Shown: positions 34,563 to 43,247 of the stretch, piece by piece
How the letters are laid out: each line of letters opens with the position of its first letter
Position numbering within the stretch: the stretch's first letter is position 1
Source of the DNA: Flavobacteriales bacterium
GTDB lineage: Bacteria; Bacteroidota; Bacteroidia; Flavobacteriales_F; PHOS-HE28
DNA: 64,000 nt
Direction of reading: 5' to 3'
Assembly (NCBI GenBank): GCA_016699575.1
Contig: CP064979.1
Coordinates: forward strand, 3,968,001 to 4,032,000
Made by a program: the position numbers and the translations under genes
The notes under the pieces: model-generated
Database searches by the model: none
What the model was told of the DNA's origin: nothing
Seen by the model: only the letters and a program-made list of their open reading frames with translations

Positions 34563-34894
34563 TCAATACCTCCCTCTTTCAGAAGGGCTGCGAATGTAGC
34601 CTTATATGCGAAAGCAGCGTCTTGGGAACTGGACGATCGGGCTGTCCTCTGTCATGATCAACCTCATTCGTTGTCCGGGGTAGGTTTGTCTTGGTCGCGT
34701 ATTGGTCCCAATGCGGAACGACCAGGATCAACGCGCTTGCATTCTTCAACCAACGGCCCTGTCCTGAACGCTTGGAACCCGCGCCGAACGTGCATTCCAG
34801 CACTTAACACGAATTAACCGGAGCGCGCTGGTGGAGGGAAAGACGGGCATGGACTTTTGCGTTCATCTTCGCGACCCCGAAACCGGAAACGACC
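34563..34894. other. gene-free region between tRNA-Val and the Bat operon
   Basis: 332 bp with no credible coding frame. It holds the promoter region of tRNA-Val (minus-strand TACATTCG at 34591-34598) and probably that of the Bat operon: GACTTTTG at 34852-34859 matches TAnnTTTG at 7 of 8 positions, 35 nt before the moxR start. I see no other conserved structure. Confidence 0.5.
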
Positions 34895-35947
34895 ATGCAC
34901 ACAGAGCCCGGGCAACCCCTCACCACCCCGCTTGCTGAGGCACCAACAACCCACAGCGCCGAAGGGATCAGGCTGTTGAACGAACGCATTCAGCAGGCCA
35001 GCGCGTTCGTTGACCTCATCGATCGAGAGATGTCCAAGACCATCGTTGGCCAAAAGGACATGGTGCAGAAGCTGATGGTGGCCCTGCTGGCCGACGGGCA
35101 TATCCTGCTGGAAGGCGTACCAGGTTTGGCGAAGACCCTTGCCATCAAGGCACTGGCACAATCCATCGATGTGGCGTTCAGCCGCATCCAGTTCACCCCC
35201 GACTTGTTGCCGGCCGACGTCATCGGAACAATGATCTATAGCCAGAGGAACGAGGAGTTCACCGTGAAAAAAGGGCCGGTGTTCAGCAACTTCATTCTGG
35301 CCGATGAGATCAACCGTGCGCCGGCAAAGGTCCAAAGCGCATTGCTTGAGGCCATGCAGGAACGTCAGGTGACCATTGGGCAACAGACGTTCAAGTTGGC
35401 TGAGCCATTCTTGGTGCTCGCCACCATGAACCCCATTGAGCAAGAAGGCACCTATCCCCTGCCCGAGGCCCAGACCGACCGCTTCATGCTGAAGGTGGTA
35501 TTGGACTACCCCCGCAAGGAAGAGGAAAAGCTCATCATCCGCCAGAACGTGCGACCGGAGGGCATGGGGCGTCCGGAGCGTGTGGTGGGGCCGCAGGACA
35601 TTGTGAACGCCCGCAGGCTTGTGCGTGAGGTGTACATGGACGAGAAGATCGAGCAGTACATCGTCGACATCGTTTTTGCAACACGGAACCCTGAGCAGTA
35701 CAAGCTCAACGACCTGGCCTCACTCATCAGCTTCGGTGGAAGTCCGCGCGCCAGCATCAATCTTGCTTTGGGCGCCAAGGCTTACGCCTTCACCAAGCGA
35801 CGTGGCTATGTGATCCCGGAGGACGTACGCGCCGTGTGTGCCGATGTGCTCCGGCACCGTATCGGGCTCACTTATGAGGCCGAGGCCGAGAACGTTTCCG
35901 TGAAAGAGATCATTGACCGTGTGCTGAACACGGTGGAAGTTCCCTGA
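34895..35947 (+). CDS. MoxR-family AAA+ ATPase of the Bat operon
   Basis: 350 residues. Walker A GVPGLAKT, Walker B LADEINRAP, LATMNPIEQEGTYPLPEAQTDRFMLKVV and the C-terminal FGGSPRASINLALGAKAYAF. It is the first gene of the aerotolerance (Bat) operon and is thought to energise assembly or remodelling of the BatA/BatB vWA complex. Paralogous to the ATPase at 22308 but with a different N-terminal extension. A 57-nt gap separates it from the DUF58 gene. Confidence 0.94.
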   Translation: MHTEPGQPLTTPLAEAPTTHSAEGIRLLNERIQQASAFVDLIDREMSKTIVGQKDMVQKLMVALLADGHILLEGVPGLAKTLAIKALAQSIDVAFSRIQFTPDLLPADVIGTMIYSQRNEEFTVKKGPVFSNFILADEINRAPAKVQSALLEAMQERQVTIGQQTFKLAEPFLVLATMNPIEQEGTYPLPEAQTDRFMLKVVLDYPRKEEEKLIIRQNVRPEGMGRPERVVGPQDIVNARRLVREVYMDEKIEQYIVDIVFATRNPEQYKLNDLASLISFGGSPRASINLALGAKAYAFTKRRGYVIPEDVRAVCADVLRHRIGLTYEAEAENVSVKEIIDRVLNTVEVP

Positions 35948-36004
35948 TCCGGCATGATGTACTGATGCGGCCATGGGCGCACAGGTACGTGAACACGCGG
36001 GCGT

Positions 36005-36889
36005 ATGAGCACTTCGCAACACACCAAGGACCTTCTCAAGAAGGTGCACCGCATCGAGCTGAAGACACGCGGCTTGAGCGAACAGATCTTCGGTGGAGAG
36101 TACCACAGCGCGTTCAAGGGCCGTGGCATGACCTTCAGCGAGGTGCGCGAGTACACGCACGGTGATGAGGTGCGCACCATCGATTGGAACGTGACGGCCC
36201 GTTTCGGGCACCCTTTCGTGAAGGTGTTCGAGGAGGAACGCGAACTGACCGTGATGCTACTGGCCGATGTGAGCGGCAGCGGTGAGTTCGGCACCGTGAA
36301 CATGCTCAAGCGGGAGCTGATCACGGAAGCCTGCGCCACCATCGCCTTCAGCGCCATCAAGAACAACGACAAGGTCGGGCTCATTCTCTTCACCGATCAA
36401 GTGGAATTGTTCATCCCCCCGAAAAAGGGGCGCAGCCACATCCTTCGGATCATCCGGGAGCTGCTGGAGTTCCGCCCCAAGGGCAAAAGGACCAACATCG
36501 CTGAGGCGTTGCGCTACTTGAACAACGTGATCAAGAAGCGCAGCATCGCCTTCCTCATCAGCGATCTGATGGACAGCGGTTACCAGGATGCGTTGAAGAT
36601 CGCCAACCGCAAGCACGACATCGTGGCGTTGCGCACCTCGGACCCCCGCGAGGAAGAGCTGCCCAACGTGGGCATCGTGCAGTTCTGCGATCCGGAGACC
36701 GGCGAAACGCGTTTCGTGGATACCGGAAGCCCCATAGTGCGCCGGGCCTATCGTGCAGAAGCCTTGAAGCTTCAAGCACGGACCAAGGAAGCCCTGCGGA
36801 AGTCGGGCGTGGACCACACCGTGATCACCACGCGCGACGGCTACGTGAAACCGCTCATGAACCTGTTCCGCCAACGCGACGCACGATGA
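36005..36889 (+). CDS. DUF58 / vWA protein of the Bat operon
   Basis: 294 residues without transmembrane helices. DUF58 signature: YHSAFKGRGMTFSEVREYTHGDEVRTIDWNVTARFGHPFVKVFEEERE. The vWA metal site DVSGS is intact, unlike in the DUF58 protein at 20977. Probably cytoplasmic, linking MoxR to the membrane vWA proteins. Its TGA overlaps the next ATG (ATGA). Confidence 0.93.
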   Translation: MSTSQHTKDLLKKVHRIELKTRGLSEQIFGGEYHSAFKGRGMTFSEVREYTHGDEVRTIDWNVTARFGHPFVKVFEEERELTVMLLADVSGSGEFGTVNMLKRELITEACATIAFSAIKNNDKVGLILFTDQVELFIPPKKGRSHILRIIRELLEFRPKGKRTNIAEALRYLNNVIKKRSIAFLISDLMDSGYQDALKIANRKHDIVALRTSDPREEELPNVGIVQFCDPETGETRFVDTGSPIVRRAYRAEALKLQARTKEALRKSGVDHTVITTRDGYVKPLMNLFRQRDAR

Positions 36890-37824
36890 GGGAGTGGTGT
36901 TCCGTGCTATTTGCGTTGCCCGCGCTGGTCTTTGGTCAGCAAGCCAGCCCGGTTGCGGAGCTCGACACGAACCTTATCCGCATCGGAGAGCAGGTACAAT
37001 TGACCATACGTGTCGATCTGCCCAAGGGCGCCGACTTCCAATGGCCAGCGCTCGCCGACACCCTGCCGCAGCGCATGGAAGTGGTGCGAGATGCCGGAAC
37101 CGATACCGTGCTGGGCGGTGCCGACGGTAGCATATCGCTGCGACGGAAGATCGTCATCACGTCCTTTGACAGTGGCACCTGGGCGATAGAGCCCATCCGG
37201 ATGGTCGTGAACGGCGACAGTGTGGAGACCAACGCGCTGGCACTGCAAGTGGCCACCGTGCAAGTGGATACGACCCAGGCCATTAGAGACATCAAGGGCA
37301 TATATGAGGTTGCACCGGACCGTTGGGCATGGCTCAGGAAGAACTGGCCTTGGCTCGCCGGTGGCGCCGCCGTGCTGTTGGCCGTGCTTGGCTTCGTCCT
37401 TTGGTTCTCCAAGCGCAAGAAGCCGGAGTTGGTTACCCCGCCATCGCCCGTGTTGCCGTTGCACGTGCGCATGCGATCTGCGCTTGAAGAGGTTGAACGC
37501 AAACGTTTGTGGCAGCAAGGGCTGCACAAGCAATACCACACGGAAGTCACGGACATCCTGCGGCACTTCGTGGAGGAGCGCTTCGGCACACCCGCACTCG
37601 AGAAAACGAGTGACGAATTGTTGCAGGAACTCAAACTGAGCAGCATGAGCGCTGAGCAGCGCGGGAAACTCGGCAACATGCTCCATTTGAGCGACCTTGT
37701 GAAGTTCGCGAAGCTGACACCGGCTCCCAGCGAGAACGAGCAGTTGATGGCCTCGGCACTGCGCATGGTCGAAGACCACGCTGTCATCGACAACCCACAA
37801 CCCCAGAGCGGCCATGCGCGTTGA
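36886..37824 (+). CDS. Bat-operon membrane protein of unknown function
   Basis: 312 residues: an N-terminal signal or anchor (LFALPALVFGQ), a beta-rich periplasmic domain with RIGEQVQLTIRVDLPKG reminiscent of BatD-like Ig-type domains, a transmembrane helix (WLAGGAAVLLAVLGFVLWF, about 156-174) and a cytoplasmic helical domain (VERKRLWQQGLHKQYHTEVTDILRHFVEERFG). Such genes are often found between DUF58 and batA in Bacteroidota, where they resemble a short DUF4381/BatD hybrid. Coupled to its neighbours by overlaps of 4 and 11 nt. Confidence 0.75.
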   Translation: MREWCSVLFALPALVFGQQASPVAELDTNLIRIGEQVQLTIRVDLPKGADFQWPALADTLPQRMEVVRDAGTDTVLGGADGSISLRRKIVITSFDSGTWAIEPIRMVVNGDSVETNALALQVATVQVDTTQAIRDIKGIYEVAPDRWAWLRKNWPWLAGGAAVLLAVLGFVLWFSKRKKPELVTPPSPVLPLHVRMRSALEEVERKRLWQQGLHKQYHTEVTDILRHFVEERFGTPALEKTSDELLQELKLSSMSAEQRGKLGNMLHLSDLVKFAKLTPAPSENEQLMASALRMVEDHAVIDNPQPQSGHAR

Positions 37825-38896
37825 CCGGGAGTTCTGGGTGCTGTTGGGATGGTTGTTGGCTGCATGTGCGGCGGTAGTGGGAGTAGCTGTCTACTTGTAT
37901 CCCCGTTTCGAATGGGCTTCGCTCCGGGCGGGTTGGGCCGCTGTCGGCCTGATCATGGTCATGGCTTGGTGGTTGTTCCGCCGCAACCGCCGCAGGCCTG
38001 CCGTGTACTTGAGCACGATGCCGGCGTTGAACGTTTCCGGCGGTGGTGCCCTCCCCTATTTGCGCCATTTGCCCCCGGCGCTTTCGGTCGTCGGCCTGGG
38101 GCTCTTCATCCTGGCTTTGGCACGGCCCCAATTGCAGAACAGCTGGCAAGATGAAACGGTGGACGGCATCGACATCATCATCGCAATGGACTTCAGCGCG
38201 AGCATGTTGGCGCGCGACCTGAAACCCGACCGGCTATCGGCTGCGAAGAACGTGGGCATGCGCTTCATCGACGACCGCCCCAACGATCGCATGGGGCTGG
38301 TGGTGTACGAAGGCGAAGCTTACACGCAGTGTCCGTTGACCACGGATCACCAGGTCCTGAAAGACCTGTTCGCGCAAGCGAAGTCAGGCAACATTGAAGG
38401 CGGTACGGCGGTGGGTATGGGCTTGGCCACTGCAGTGAACCGCCTTCGCGACAGCGATGCGAAGAGCAAGGTTGTGATCCTGCTCACGGACGGCGTGAAC
38501 AACGCCGGTTCGGTGCAGCCGCTTGACGCCGCGCAGATCGCCCGGCAATACGGGGTGCGCGTTTACACGATCGGTGTTGGCTCGCGCGGCAAAGCGTTGA
38601 GCCCGGTAGCCGTTCGCCCGGACGGCACCTACCACTATGACATGGTGCCTGTGGAGATCGATGAGCGCTCGCTGGAAGGCATTGCCGAGGCAACGGGCGG
38701 CAAGTGTTTCCGGGCAACTGATGAACGGAAGTTGGCCGCGGTGTACAGCGAGATCGATCGCATGGAGAAGAACCGCCGCAAAGTGACGGAGCACAGCCGT
38801 CGCAGCGAAGAGTATGCACCGCTCTTGCTCTGGGGCTGCGGTTTGCTGTTGGGTGCGTTGCTGCTCGACCTTACCCTTTTACGGTCCATGCCATGA
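37814..38896 (+). CDS. batA: BatA, vWA-domain aerotolerance protein
   Basis: 360 residues. Two N-terminal transmembrane helices (about 10-30, 40-56) and a third near 85-100, then a vWA domain with an intact MIDAS: DFSAS, the Thr in GGTAVG and LLTDG. A C-terminal transmembrane helix (LLLWGCGLLLGALLLDLTLL) completes the aerotolerance-protein layout. BatA pairs with BatB; the Bat proteins are linked to tolerance of oxygen or oxidative and envelope stress in Bacteroides and Leptospira, but the biochemistry is unresolved. It overlaps the preceding gene by 11 nt. Confidence 0.92.
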   Translation: MRVDREFWVLLGWLLAACAAVVGVAVYLYPRFEWASLRAGWAAVGLIMVMAWWLFRRNRRRPAVYLSTMPALNVSGGGALPYLRHLPPALSVVGLGLFILALARPQLQNSWQDETVDGIDIIIAMDFSASMLARDLKPDRLSAAKNVGMRFIDDRPNDRMGLVVYEGEAYTQCPLTTDHQVLKDLFAQAKSGNIEGGTAVGMGLATAVNRLRDSDAKSKVVILLTDGVNNAGSVQPLDAAQIARQYGVRVYTIGVGSRGKALSPVAVRPDGTYHYDMVPVEIDERSLEGIAEATGGKCFRATDERKLAAVYSEIDRMEKNRRKVTEHSRRSEEYAPLLLWGCGLLLGALLLDLTLLRSMP

Positions 38897-40035
38897 GGTA
38901 CCAGGCACGCTACAGTGTTGAAGGCATGGGCCTGGTGCTTTTGTTGCTGGAGTTAGCTTTCTGGGGAACGGTGATACCGGTCTATTTGCTCATCGACCAA
39001 TTGGTCCCACCGTTCAAACTGGCCAGGCCTGAATACCTGCCCTTGCAGTTGATCGGACCGGTGCTCGTGCTGCTCTTCCTCCTGAACATCGGTTGGCGCA
39101 ACCGGGCCATACGCCGCTTCGGCGAGGCTGGACTTGTCGCGCGTTTGGCCCCGGGCCTCAGCAGCGTCCGTAGTGCGGTGAAGTTCATCCTGCTGCGCTT
39201 CGGGCTTGCTTGGACGGCCTTCGCCCTCTGCGGTCCGCAGCTCGCCGAAAGGCAAGAAGAAGTGAAGACCAAGGGTGTTGACGTCATCGTTGCGTTGGAC
39301 GTGAGCAACAGCATGCTTGCCATGGACAAAGGCTTCGGTGTGAGCCGTATGCAACTAGCCACGCGCGCTCTGGAACAGCTCATCAACCAGTTGCGCGGTG
39401 ATAGGCTCGGCATCGTGGTGTTCGCCGGACAAGCCTTCACGCAATTGCCGCTCACCAGCGATGCCAGTGCTGCGCGGCTCTTCTTGGGCAGCATAGGGCC
39501 GGACATCGTTCCTGTGCAGGGTACGGCCATTGGTGCGGCCATCCGCCAGGCGCAGCAAGGATTCGACCCGAACGGCAAGGGCGGGCGGACCATCATCATC
39601 ATCACGGACGGAGAGAACCACGAGGATGATGCCGTAGCAGCCGCGCGTGAAGCCGCTTCCGCAGGAATAACCGTCAACGCGGTGGGCATGGGATCCCCTT
39701 CCGGAACGCCGATCCCTGTCCGGGCCGATCACCCCGAGGACGGCTTCAGGAAGGACAAGGAAGGCAATACCGTTATGAGCAAGCTGAACGTTGGCATGTT
39801 GCAGGAGATCGTGGCGGCAGGCAACGGCGCCTTCGTGCAAGCCACACCACAACGCACCGGTGTTGCTCAGCTCGTCGAGGACTTGCGCAACATGGAACAA
39901 ACCGACCGGGGTGCCATGATGTTCACCGGCCACGAAGACCACTATCAATGGTTCCTGGCGGTCGGCATGCTGCTCATCTTCGCTGCGCTGCTCACGGGCG
40001 AGCGCAGCTTCATCCTTCGCTCCTTCAACGCATGA
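38893..40035 (+). CDS. batB: BatB, vWA-domain aerotolerance protein
   Basis: 380 residues with the same layout as BatA: N-terminal transmembrane helices, a vWA domain with MIDAS DVSNS, GTAIG and ITDGENH, and a C-terminal transmembrane helix (WFLAVGMLLIFAALLTG). It includes the MMFTGHEDHYQWF segment before the final helix that is characteristic of BatB. The start overlaps the batA stop (ATGA) and the stop overlaps batC (ATGA). Confidence 0.92.
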   Translation: MRYQARYSVEGMGLVLLLLELAFWGTVIPVYLLIDQLVPPFKLARPEYLPLQLIGPVLVLLFLLNIGWRNRAIRRFGEAGLVARLAPGLSSVRSAVKFILLRFGLAWTAFALCGPQLAERQEEVKTKGVDVIVALDVSNSMLAMDKGFGVSRMQLATRALEQLINQLRGDRLGIVVFAGQAFTQLPLTSDASAARLFLGSIGPDIVPVQGTAIGAAIRQAQQGFDPNGKGGRTIIIITDGENHEDDAVAAAREAASAGITVNAVGMGSPSGTPIPVRADHPEDGFRKDKEGNTVMSKLNVGMLQEIVAAGNGAFVQATPQRTGVAQLVEDLRNMEQTDRGAMMFTGHEDHYQWFLAVGMLLIFAALLTGERSFILRSFNA

Positions 40036-40772
40036 CGTTCCGAACGTTCCTTGTCCTCGTGATGTCGTCGGCCCTGCTTGGCGTCTCGGCGCAGGACAGC
40101 ACGCAAACCGCCGAACAGGCGCTGCGCCAAGGCAACCAGCGTTATGCGAAGGAGGACGCGAAAGGTGCTGCTGAGGCCTACATGAAGGCGGTGGAGGCCG
40201 CACCGAAGGACGTGCGCGCCCAATACAACCTTGGCAACGCGCAGTACAAGCAGGAGCAGTACGCCGATGCCGTGAAGCAGTATTCCACAGCGGCTGCGTT
40301 GGCCACCGACCCGAAAGAGCAGGCCCGTGCAAACCACAATCTTGGCAATGCGCACCTCAAAGCGCAGAAGCCGAAGGAAGCCATCGACGCCTACAAGAAA
40401 GCCCTCCGCCAGAATCCCCAAGACGAGGACACGCGCTACAACCTTGCCTACGCCCAGCGCATGCTGAAGCAACAAGAGCACCAGCAGAAGCAAGACGAAA
40501 AGAAGGACGATCAGGAGAAGAAGGACGAGGAAAAGCAGGAACAGGAGAAGAAAGACGAAGGGAAAAACGAGGATGAGCAAAAGGACGGACAACAGCAGGA
40601 ACAACCGGAACCCAAGGACGGTGAGCAGCAACAGCAGCAACCCGGCCAGATGAGCAAACAGGACGCTGAACGGATGCTGGATGCGTTGAACCGCCAGGAG
40701 AAGAAAACCCAGGACAAAGTGCGGCAGAAGATGCGTGCCGTAGTGCGCGTACCCATTGAAAAGGAATGGTGA
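40032..40772 (+). CDS. batC: BatC, TPR protein
   Basis: 246 residues from the ATG at 40032 with a signal peptide (FLVLVMSSALLGVSAQ). Three TPR units (about 30-140: ALRQGNQRYAKEDAKGAAEAYMKAVEAAP, then DVRAQYNLGNAQYKQEQYADAVKQY, then ANHNLGNAHLKAQKPKEAIDAYKKAL) are followed by a very low-complexity Gln/Lys/Glu tail (about 150-215) and a basic C-terminus. TPRs suggest binding to BatB or BatD in the periplasm. Coupled with batB (ATGA) and batD (TGATG). Confidence 0.9.
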   Translation: MTFRTFLVLVMSSALLGVSAQDSTQTAEQALRQGNQRYAKEDAKGAAEAYMKAVEAAPKDVRAQYNLGNAQYKQEQYADAVKQYSTAAALATDPKEQARANHNLGNAHLKAQKPKEAIDAYKKALRQNPQDEDTRYNLAYAQRMLKQQEHQQKQDEKKDDQEKKDEEKQEQEKKDEGKNEDEQKDGQQQEQPEPKDGEQQQQQPGQMSKQDAERMLDALNRQEKKTQDKVRQKMRAVVRVPIEKEW

Positions 40773-42520
40773 TGAAACGCGTTCTGCTCCTCTTGTCATT
40801 CCTGGCCGTTGTGCTCGTCGCGTCGGCACAGGAGATCACCTTCGAGGCGACCGTGGACCGGAACACCGTGGCCGCAGGCGATCGGTTCCGCTACACCCTC
40901 ACCTTGTCCAACGCCGATGGACAGATCACGCCGCCCAACTGGGGCGCTTTCAGGCAGGCCGGTGGTGCAAGCCAGAGCCAGAGCATGAACATTGTCAACG
41001 GCCGGATGAGCCGGAGCACGGCTTACACATGGGTGCTCACGGCCCCCGACAAGGAAGGCACCTACACCATTCCGGCGGCAATGGTGCGAGTTGGTGGGGG
41101 GACCATCCAGAGCAAAACCATCAACATGACCGTCACCATGGGTGCGCCACCGGCGGCACAGGGCGGCAGTGGTGTCGTGGTGCAAGGCGGCAACCGCGAT
41201 CTGTTCATGTCGGTAACGGTAAGCAAGAACGAAGTATTCGTTGGTGAACCCGTGACTGCTGTCTGGACACTCTGGTCGCGCTACAACGAACTGCAACCAG
41301 AGAAGATGGATGTGCCTGATCCGGCTGGATTCTGGGTGGAGCGCCTCACCAAGGGAGAGCGGCACTGGGAAGACCGGCTGCGCACGCTAAATGGTCTGCA
41401 GTACCGGGTGGCCATCTGGGAAGAGCAGCTCTTGTATCCACAGAAAAGCGGCATCATTTCCATCGGCCCGGCGAACATGTCGGCCCTGGTGGGGCGCAAC
41501 TTCTTCCATCGGGGCGAGGTCATCGAGTTCACCAGCAACAAAGTGGACCTCAAGGTGAAGCCGTTGCCGCCGGGTGCACCGGTCGACTTCAATGGTGCGG
41601 TGGGCAAACTGGAAATGCAGGCGACCGCAGACCGCTCGGAAGTCGGGGCCGATGAAGCCATCACGCTCGCCGTGCGCGTTGCCGGTCAAGCCAACCTGAA
41701 GCTCATCAACGCTCCGGAACTGGAGCTTCCCGGCGACTTTGAGAGCTACGAACCGAAGGTGTTGGACAAGATCGGTAACGCTGCTTCAGGTATTAGTGGT
41801 TCGCGTGCGTTCGAATGGGTGATCATCCCCCGTCACGAGGGTGAATACGTGATCCCGCCGGTAACCATGAGCTACTTCGACCTCGGAACGAAGTCGTACC
41901 GAACGTTGAGGAGCGACAGTATCGTTGTGCGCGTTGGCGCCGGGAGCGGGCAAGCTCAGGTGCCGGGTGTTCAGCGACCGGATCGCAGCGATGTGGAGGT
42001 ATTGGAGAACGACATCCGGTTCATCCGACAGGGCGATCTGCATCTGCGCGCCAAGGGCGAAGAGTTGTTCGGGTCATGGGCTTATTGGGCAGGCATGCTC
42101 GCACCAGGTCTGCTATTCCTGGGAGCCTGGTTCTTCCGGCGCAAGCGCGAAGGCGACATGGCCGACCCGCAAGGCCTGCGGCGCCGCAAGGCCGACAAGC
42201 TTGCCCGGCAACGATTGAAAGAAGCACACGGAGCATTGAACGGAGGTGATGCCAACACCTTCCACACGGCGTTGAGCAAGGCGTTGCGGGGCTATCTGGG
42301 TGATAAGCTCGGGTTGGGCGCGGCCGAAGTGACGATTGAGCGGTTGAACGAACGTTTCGGTACCGGTCCGGAGGGGATGGCGTTGGTGAAGGACGCAGAT
42401 ACACTGCTAGCAGAATGCGACTTGGCGCGGTTTGCTCCATCGGCTGCCGCACCGAGGCAGGAACTCTATGATCGCGCTGTAGCCCTCATCGGCCGGGCCG
42501 AAAACCTGCTCAAGGCATGA
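40772..42520 (+). CDS. batD: BatD, Ig-like membrane protein
   Basis: 582 residues from ATG 40772 (GTG 40769 or ATG 40766 are possible). A signal peptide (VLLLLSFLAVVLVASAQ), then two or three Ig-like beta domains (starting ITFEATVDRNTVAAGDRFRYTLTL), a transmembrane helix near 430-455 (WAYWAGMLAPGLLFLGAWFF) and a cytoplasmic helical tail (ARQRLKEAHGALNGGDANTFHTALSKALRGYLGDKLGL). This is the BatD (PF13584) organisation. Overlaps batE by four bases. Confidence 0.9.
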   Translation: MKRVLLLLSFLAVVLVASAQEITFEATVDRNTVAAGDRFRYTLTLSNADGQITPPNWGAFRQAGGASQSQSMNIVNGRMSRSTAYTWVLTAPDKEGTYTIPAAMVRVGGGTIQSKTINMTVTMGAPPAAQGGSGVVVQGGNRDLFMSVTVSKNEVFVGEPVTAVWTLWSRYNELQPEKMDVPDPAGFWVERLTKGERHWEDRLRTLNGLQYRVAIWEEQLLYPQKSGIISIGPANMSALVGRNFFHRGEVIEFTSNKVDLKVKPLPPGAPVDFNGAVGKLEMQATADRSEVGADEAITLAVRVAGQANLKLINAPELELPGDFESYEPKVLDKIGNAASGISGSRAFEWVIIPRHEGEYVIPPVTMSYFDLGTKSYRTLRSDSIVVRVGAGSGQAQVPGVQRPDRSDVEVLENDIRFIRQGDLHLRAKGEELFGSWAYWAGMLAPGLLFLGAWFFRRKREGDMADPQGLRRRKADKLARQRLKEAHGALNGGDANTFHTALSKALRGYLGDKLGLGAAEVTIERLNERFGTGPEGMALVKDADTLLAECDLARFAPSAAAPRQELYDRAVALIGRAENLLKA

Positions 42521-43245
42521 AGCGTGCAACCTCCCTCCTGCTTGTTCCCGCGTTCGTGCTGACCGCGCGCGCCGCAACCCCTGACAGCAGCTACATCGCT
42601 GGTGACCATGCCGCGGCGCTCAAGGGATACATGGTGCTCGAACTGGACAGCACCTCGGCCGACCTGTTCTACAACATCGGCAATTGCCACTTCAAGCTCG
42701 GCAACAAGGCCGAAGCAGTGCTCTGGTACGAGCGGGCCCATCGCCTAGCCCCGGGTGAAGCCGATATCCGCACCAACCTCGACCTCGCACGCGCCCAGGT
42801 CGTGGACCGCATCAACTCCACCCCCGGCATAGCCATCGGTGGCGGATTGAGCACCTGGTTCGCAGGGCGCACGATCGACACATGGGCGGTCCGTTCGCTA
42901 TGGGCATGTACGGCTGCGTTCGTCTTGTTGGCGGTGTCGCTTTTCATCGGGTCAACAGCGAAAAGAGTGTTGCGCGTTGCGGCTGCACTGGCCGGTGCGA
43001 TCACGCTCCTGGCATTCGGGCTTGCGGCGCGGCGCTCAAGCACGCTTCATGACGATGGTCATGCCATCATCATGGCCCCCAAAGTGGACGTGAAGAGCGA
43101 GCCGCGCGCATCGGGAACAACCGTGTTCGTGCTGCACGAAGGCACCAAGGTGTCCTTGACCTCCACGACCGGCGGATGGTGCCGGATCGAACTGGCCAAC
43201 GGAACGGTTGGTTGGATGAAGCAGGCCGAACTGGAACGGATCTGA
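42517..43245 (+). CDS. batE: BatE, TPR and SH3-domain protein
   Basis: 242 residues. Signal peptide, one or two TPR units (DLFYNIGNCHFKLGNKAEAVLWYERAHRLAPGEADIRTNLDLA), two transmembrane helices (AVRSLWACTAAFVLLAVSLFIG and VLRVAAALAGAITLLAFGLA) and a C-terminal bacterial SH3 domain (DVKSEPRASGTTVFVLHEGTKVSLTSTTGGWCRIELANGTVGW). It is the last gene of the operon; its TGA is only two bases from the stop codon of the convergent gene at 43248. Confidence 0.88.
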   Translation: MKRATSLLLVPAFVLTARAATPDSSYIAGDHAAALKGYMVLELDSTSADLFYNIGNCHFKLGNKAEAVLWYERAHRLAPGEADIRTNLDLARAQVVDRINSTPGIAIGGGLSTWFAGRTIDTWAVRSLWACTAAFVLLAVSLFIGSTAKRVLRVAAALAGAITLLAFGLAARRSSTLHDDGHAIIMAPKVDVKSEPRASGTTVFVLHEGTKVSLTSTTGGWCRIELANGTVGWMKQAELERI

Positions 43246-43247
43246 GC

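Noticed and set aside
34557..34817. An 86-codon plus-strand frame upstream of the Bat operon
   Set aside because: It starts inside the tRNA-Val gene and has no protein-like composition; the region is better explained as intergenic promoter sequence.
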